Assembly (NCBI RefSeq): GCF_001695575.1
Contig: NZ_LUAX01000005.1
Coordinates: 36,469 to 100,468 of the forward strand
Origin: Vibrio europaeus
GTDB lineage: Bacteria > Pseudomonadota > Gammaproteobacteria > Enterobacterales > Vibrionaceae
DNA: 64,000 nt
Direction of reading: 5' to 3'
Position numbers and translations under genes: made by a program. A model generated the notes under the pieces. That model was not told the origin of the DNA and did not search any database. It saw only the letters and a program-made list of their open reading frames with translations. Shown in pieces: positions 57,285-64,000 of the stretch (position 1 is the stretch's first letter; every line of letters begins with the position of its first letter).

Positions 57285-58667
57285 TCACTTTACTTCTATA
57301 TATCCCATTAGTCCGGTTTTCATATGCTCGATCACATGACAGTGATACATCCAGCGCCCTGGATTATCCGCCACGAACGCTGCGATAGCCGTACCGTTTT
57401 TGCCTAGTAAAACAGTGTCAGTGTGGAAAGGCTGTTCGACCTTTTTTCCATTGAGCTCTAAAACTGTGAATGTATGGCCATGGATATGAATTGGATGATG
57501 ATACTGAGTGACATTCTTGAGATAGAAAATGTAAGTTTTACCCAGTTGTAATGAAGCTAGTGGCGCGGGAATATTATCTTTAGACATCCCTTCCCATGCC
57601 CGTTTGTTGGTTAACCAAAACTTAGGGACTGACTTACCATCTTTTCCAACCGGTGAAATTGCCCCTTCCCATTCAAATACGAAATCAATTTTCTCCGCAT
57701 TGGCTAAATCAAGATCAGGCACTGGATTAAGAGGAAGTTGAGGGATCGGCCTGTGATCGGAAAGATTAGACCTGATCGCTTCAAACTCACACAGGGGAAA
57801 GGGAAATCTGCCTTTCATAAATCGGACATAAACGGACTCTCCTTGCTTCGGAGCTCTTAAGGCAATATCAACCCTCATCCCTGGGCCAATTTTATGTTGA
57901 GAGAGCCTATAGGGTGTTTCAATCGGATTACCATCAATGGCTACCACCCATGCTTCAGCCCCTTCAATAGCAATCGGATAGGTAATGGTATTATCGACGT
58001 TTGCGATACGCAGCCGAGTAGTGGCATTTTCCTTTAATTGATACTTAGGATCATGTACACCATTAACGCTACTCCACTCTCCGGGGGTTCCCATTCTGGC
58101 GCTAAGACGAGGGATCATTAACTCTTTCCAATGCCCCTGTTTATCAAGGTGCCAATGCTTAAGCATCAACTCGTGTTCTTCATCAAACTCTACTGGAACC
58201 GCTTCTTCAACGATGATCAGTCCCACCAACCCCATACCAAGTTGTTTGACACTATTCATATGTGGGTGATACCAGAACGTACCAGCATCAGGAGGGGTAA
58301 AGCGATACTCGAACGTTTCACCCGGCATGATTGGCGCTTGGCTTAAGAATGGTACACCATCCATTTCAATTGGAATTCTTAACCCATGCCAGTGAATCGT
58401 GGTTGGCTCTGAAAGCTTATTGGTAAATCTGATCGTAACTTCTTGTCCTTGACGGCAACGAATCGTTGGGGCTGGAATCTCACCGTTAAATCCAAGTACA
58501 TTCGTTGTATAACCAGGTACTAATTCAGCCGTAGCTGGCTCTGCGGTGAGCTCATATACAAACTCACCTTTACCACTCTTAGCACGGGTTAAAGTACACG
58601 CAGGCAAAACGCTTAATGCAGAAAAAGCTAATCCTGTTTTAATAAAACGGCGACGAGAAATATCCAT
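57285..58667 (-). CDS. Multicopper oxidase, Tat-exported, probable lipoprotein
   Basis: 460 residues. Twin-arginine signal SRRRFIKTG (res 4-12) and, after the hydrophobic part, LPAC with C24, a lipobox. Copper motifs: HWHG (H93, H95), HPH (H135, H137), HHPIHIHGH (about 386-394) and HCHVIEHMKTGL (about 441-452), so both the T1 and the trinuclear centre look complete. It could oxidise copper(I) or organic substrates. Tat export would use the tatABC of this window. Neighbours do not show a copper regulator. Confidence 0.9.
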   Translation of the reverse strand: MDISRRRFIKTGLAFSALSVLPACTLTRAKSGKGEFVYELTAEPATAELVPGYTTNVLGFNGEIPAPTIRCRQGQEVTIRFTNKLSEPTTIHWHGLRIPIEMDGVPFLSQAPIMPGETFEYRFTPPDAGTFWYHPHMNSVKQLGMGLVGLIIVEEAVPVEFDEEHELMLKHWHLDKQGHWKELMIPRLSARMGTPGEWSSVNGVHDPKYQLKENATTRLRIANVDNTITYPIAIEGAEAWVVAIDGNPIETPYRLSQHKIGPGMRVDIALRAPKQGESVYVRFMKGRFPFPLCEFEAIRSNLSDHRPIPQLPLNPVPDLDLANAEKIDFVFEWEGAISPVGKDGKSVPKFWLTNKRAWEGMSKDNIPAPLASLQLGKTYIFYLKNVTQYHHPIHIHGHTFTVLELNGKKVEQPFHTDTVLLGKNGTAIAAFVADNPGRWMYHCHVIEHMKTGLMGYIEVK

Positions 58668-58781
58668 AAACTAACGACGATTGAGTAAACAAGTTACCAA
58701 ATGTAACACATTAATAAGAATAACTCTCAACAAGCAGGTTGGTTTGAGAGCTGGGAAGTGGACTATTGACTCTTAGAAAGC

Positions 58782-58813
58782 AAAAAGGCTCTAGTCTTTC
58801 GACTAGAGCCTTT
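58782..58813 (-). terminator. Distal terminator of the rRNA-tRNA operon
   Basis: AAAGGCTCTAGTC / GACTAGAGCCTTT with T's on the minus strand, after the decayed tRNA-Trp. Confidence 0.85.
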
Positions 58814-58818
58814 AAATA

Positions 58819-58903
58819 TGGCAGGGTGGAAAGATTCGACTGGGCTGGCACTCCAGCTCCCAGCACGTTCGTCTGTGGTAGTGGCGGAATCCACTGCTTT
58901 GGT
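58819..58903 (-). pseudogene. Decayed tRNA-Trp copy
   Basis: The + strand begins TGGCAGGGTGGAAAGATTCGA like tRNA-Trp, then carries an insertion, CCAGCACG, and GTGGCGGAATCCACTGCTTTG, in which the anticodon loop is lost. The copy cannot fold into a cloverleaf. It lies one terminator downstream of the intact tRNA-Trp. Confidence 0.8.
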
Positions 58904-58917
58904 TTGACACGCATACG

Positions 58918-58948
58918 AAAAAAGCCTCAGCATTTCTGCTGAGGCTTT
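58918..58948 (-). terminator. Proximal terminator after tRNA-Trp
   Basis: AAAGCCTCAGCA / TGCTGAGGCTTT with a T-run on the minus strand. Confidence 0.85.
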
Positions 58949-58954
58949 CGAAGA

Positions 58955-59031
<77 letters not shown>

Positions 59032-59057
59032 GTAGAATCTTTCAAATTGTAGATTCG

Positions 59058-59082
59058 AAAAAACCTCGCCATAGCGAGGTTT
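59058..59082 (-). terminator. Hairpin between tRNA-Asp and tRNA-Trp
   Basis: AAACCTCGC / GCGAGGTTT with loop CATA; may be an attenuating or processing hairpin because a tRNA follows. Confidence 0.55.
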
Positions 59083-59091
59083 CTAAATAAG

Positions 59092-59168
59092 TGGCGGAGC
59101 GGACGGGACTCGAACCCGCGACCCCCGGCGTGACAGGCCGGTATTCTAACCAACTGAACTACCGCTCC
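59092..59168 (-). tRNA. tRNA-Asp(GTC)
   Basis: 77 nt with encoded CCA; acceptor GGAGCGG/CCGCTCC; anticodon GTC in stem CCGGC/GCCGG. Confidence 0.97.
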
Positions 59169-59200
59169 GCACTGGTTAGACTCTTGAGTCTAAATTTAAA

Positions 59201-59318
59201 GCCTGGCGATGTCCTACTCTCACATGGGGAAACCCCACACTACCATCGGCGCTAATTCGTTTCACTTCTGAGTTCGGCATGGAAATCAGGTGGGTCCAAA
59301 TCGCTATGGTCGCCAAGC
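59201..59318 (-). rRNA. 5S rRNA
   Basis: On the minus strand TGCTTGGCGACCATAGCGAT to ATCGCCAGGC with matching ends, about 118 nt. Last rRNA of the operon. Confidence 0.96.
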
Positions 59319-59406
59319 AAATTCTTAATTCGGAAAGCTGTTATTGTGTTCTCTACACATTCAATCTGTTCTTGCTTTGAGTCCATCAAAACCCTTTGGG
59401 TGTTGT

Positions 59407-62296
<2,890 letters not shown>

Positions 62297-62623
62297 ATAC
62301 AACCCCAAAGAGTTTCAGATGAAATCTTGAGTTTGTTGTTTAAACAACCAAAGTTGCCTGCATTTTTATACATGTGCAGACACGATTTTGCCGGACTCAA
62401 ATATTAAACATCACAACGAATTGTGGTGTTTCCAAGAACACTTGAATGTGTGTTGGTACCTACATCTCTAAGAGACATAGGATTTGAGAACTTTTAATTT
62501 GAATAACAACGCATCTCAAAGAGATGGGGAATGTTGTTATTCGTCAGCTTTCCAAATTGTTAAAGAGCTAGATTCATTTAAGAACCATTTTTAAATATTC
62601 TCGTTAGAGAAAACACTTAAAGA
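62297..62623 (-). other. tRNA-Val to 23S spacer with boxA
   Basis: Spacer of the operon without genes. A boxA antitermination signal (GCTCTTTAACA on the minus strand) lies at 62558-62568 and an AATAACAAC / GTTGTTATT hairpin at 62502-62542. The rest is precursor sequence. Confidence 0.75.
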
Positions 62624-62699
62624 TGGTGGGCGATACCGGGCTCGAACCAGTGACCCCCTGCTTGTAAGGCAGGTGCTCTCCCAACTGAGCTAATCGCCC
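62624..62699 (-). tRNA. tRNA-Val(TAC)
   Basis: 76 nt with encoded CCA; anticodon TAC between CTGCC and AGCAG-type stem. Confidence 0.97.
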
Positions 62700-62712
62700 A
62701 TCGAATCAAGAA

Positions 62713-62788
62713 TGGTGGAGCTAAGCAGGATCGAACTGCTGACCTCCTGCGTGCAAGGCAGGCGCTCTCCCAGCTGAGCTATAGCCCC
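62713..62788 (-). tRNA. tRNA-Ala(TGC)
   Basis: 76 nt with encoded CCA; anticodon TGC. In the 16S-23S spacer. Confidence 0.97.
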
Positions 62789-62802
62789 ATATCTTGATAA
62801 AA

Positions 62803-62878
62803 TGGTGGGTCGTGCAGGATTCGAACCTGCGACCAATTGATTAAAAGTCAACTGCTCTACCAACTGAGCTAACGACCC
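62803..62878 (-). tRNA. tRNA-Lys(TTT)
   Basis: 76 nt with encoded CCA; anticodon TTT. In the 16S-23S spacer. Confidence 0.97.
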
Positions 62879-62880
62879 AA

Positions 62881-62956
62881 TGGTATCCCGTAGGGGAGTC
62901 GAACCCCTGTTACCGCCGTGAAAGGGCGGTGTCCTAGGCCTCTAGACGAACGGGAC
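62881..62956 (-). tRNA. tRNA-Glu(TTC)
   Basis: 76 nt with encoded CCA; anticodon TTC. First tRNA after 16S. A Glu-Lys-Ala-Val spacer is a known Vibrio arrangement. Confidence 0.97.
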
Positions 62957-63045
62957 ACTAAGTTGAACATCTTGGGGGATGTTCTATCTCTTAAACTACA
63001 TAAACCATCAATCTGTGTGGACACTCATCGTGAGTAATCATCGTA

Positions 63046-64000
<955 letters not shown>

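Overview
The window looks like an origin-proximal stretch of the large chromosome of a Vibrio or close relative. The support is the gene set and order (ilvC/ilvY, vexRAB-type efflux operon, hemN/yihI, csrB-like RNA, engB/spf/polA/ryhB/hemB, tatABC/ubiB-ubiJ-ubiE, uspB/ftnA/uspA, thiCEFSGH, rRNA operon), the Vibrio-type RyhB (about 225 nt, beside hemB and polA), ERIC-like repeats, and two exact plus two near-exact parS (ParB-binding) sites around the thi genes. The species cannot be fixed from sequence reading alone. Nearly everything is core chromosome; I see no prophage, IS element, CRISPR array or integron.

Layout. 1-1414: truncated peptide-type ABC ATPase with two ATPase domains. 1415-2115: AT-rich gap. 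2116-2997: tRNA operon Arg(CCG)-His-psiPro-Pro-His-Pro with its promoter and terminators. 3246-5753: cytochrome c5 and Rep helicase. 5923-10808: vexR-vexA-vexB with a palindromic operator over the -10 box. 10998-11920: ubiK, then a repeat-rich gap holding an 8-bp tandem array and ERIC-like units. 11921-16091: ilvC/ilvY (divergent) and hemN. 16276-18017: a DUF2489-type protein, yihI and a methyltransferase. 18084-18428: CsrB-family sRNA. 18702-23673: cytochrome c4, engB, a candidate small sRNA, Spot 42 and polA. 23998-25852: RyhB with a Fur box, a GNAT protein and hemB. 26000-33019: TatD-family hydrolase, tatCBA, ubiB, ubiJ, ubiE, rmuC. 33187-40255: transporters, an HDOD protein, an AraC/YHS pair, a flavoprotein, uspB-ftnA and uspA. 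40317-50056: a Cys/Lys-rich hypothetical protein, rsmJ, a large sensor GGDEF-EAL protein, asnC, a 94-residue hypothetical protein, a Bcr/CflA transporter with divergent LysR regulator, and an aminopeptidase P. 50139-56716: thiCEFSGH under a TPP riboswitch. 56793-58667: crcB and a multicopper oxidase. 58782-64000: rRNA operon on the minus strand (16S partial, Glu-Lys-Ala-Val tRNAs, 23S, 5S, tRNA-Asp, tRNA-Trp, psi-Trp).

How the parts fit. Several genes serve respiration and its cofactors: ubiquinone synthesis (ubiB, ubiJ, ubiE, ubiK), heme synthesis (hemB, hemN) and c-type cytochromes (c4, c5). Iron is handled by ryhB and ftnA. The Tat system can export the multicopper oxidase encoded in the same window. 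Thiamine synthesis forms one riboswitch-controlled operon. The most notable non-coding content is (i) the parS cluster, which marks a chromosome-partitioning region, (ii) four regulatory RNAs within about 6 kb (csrB-like, a candidate small RNA, spf, ryhB), of which ryhB carries a well-placed 23-codon ORF, and (iii) two tRNA operons whose 3' ends both show the arrangement tRNA-terminator-decayed tRNA-terminator.
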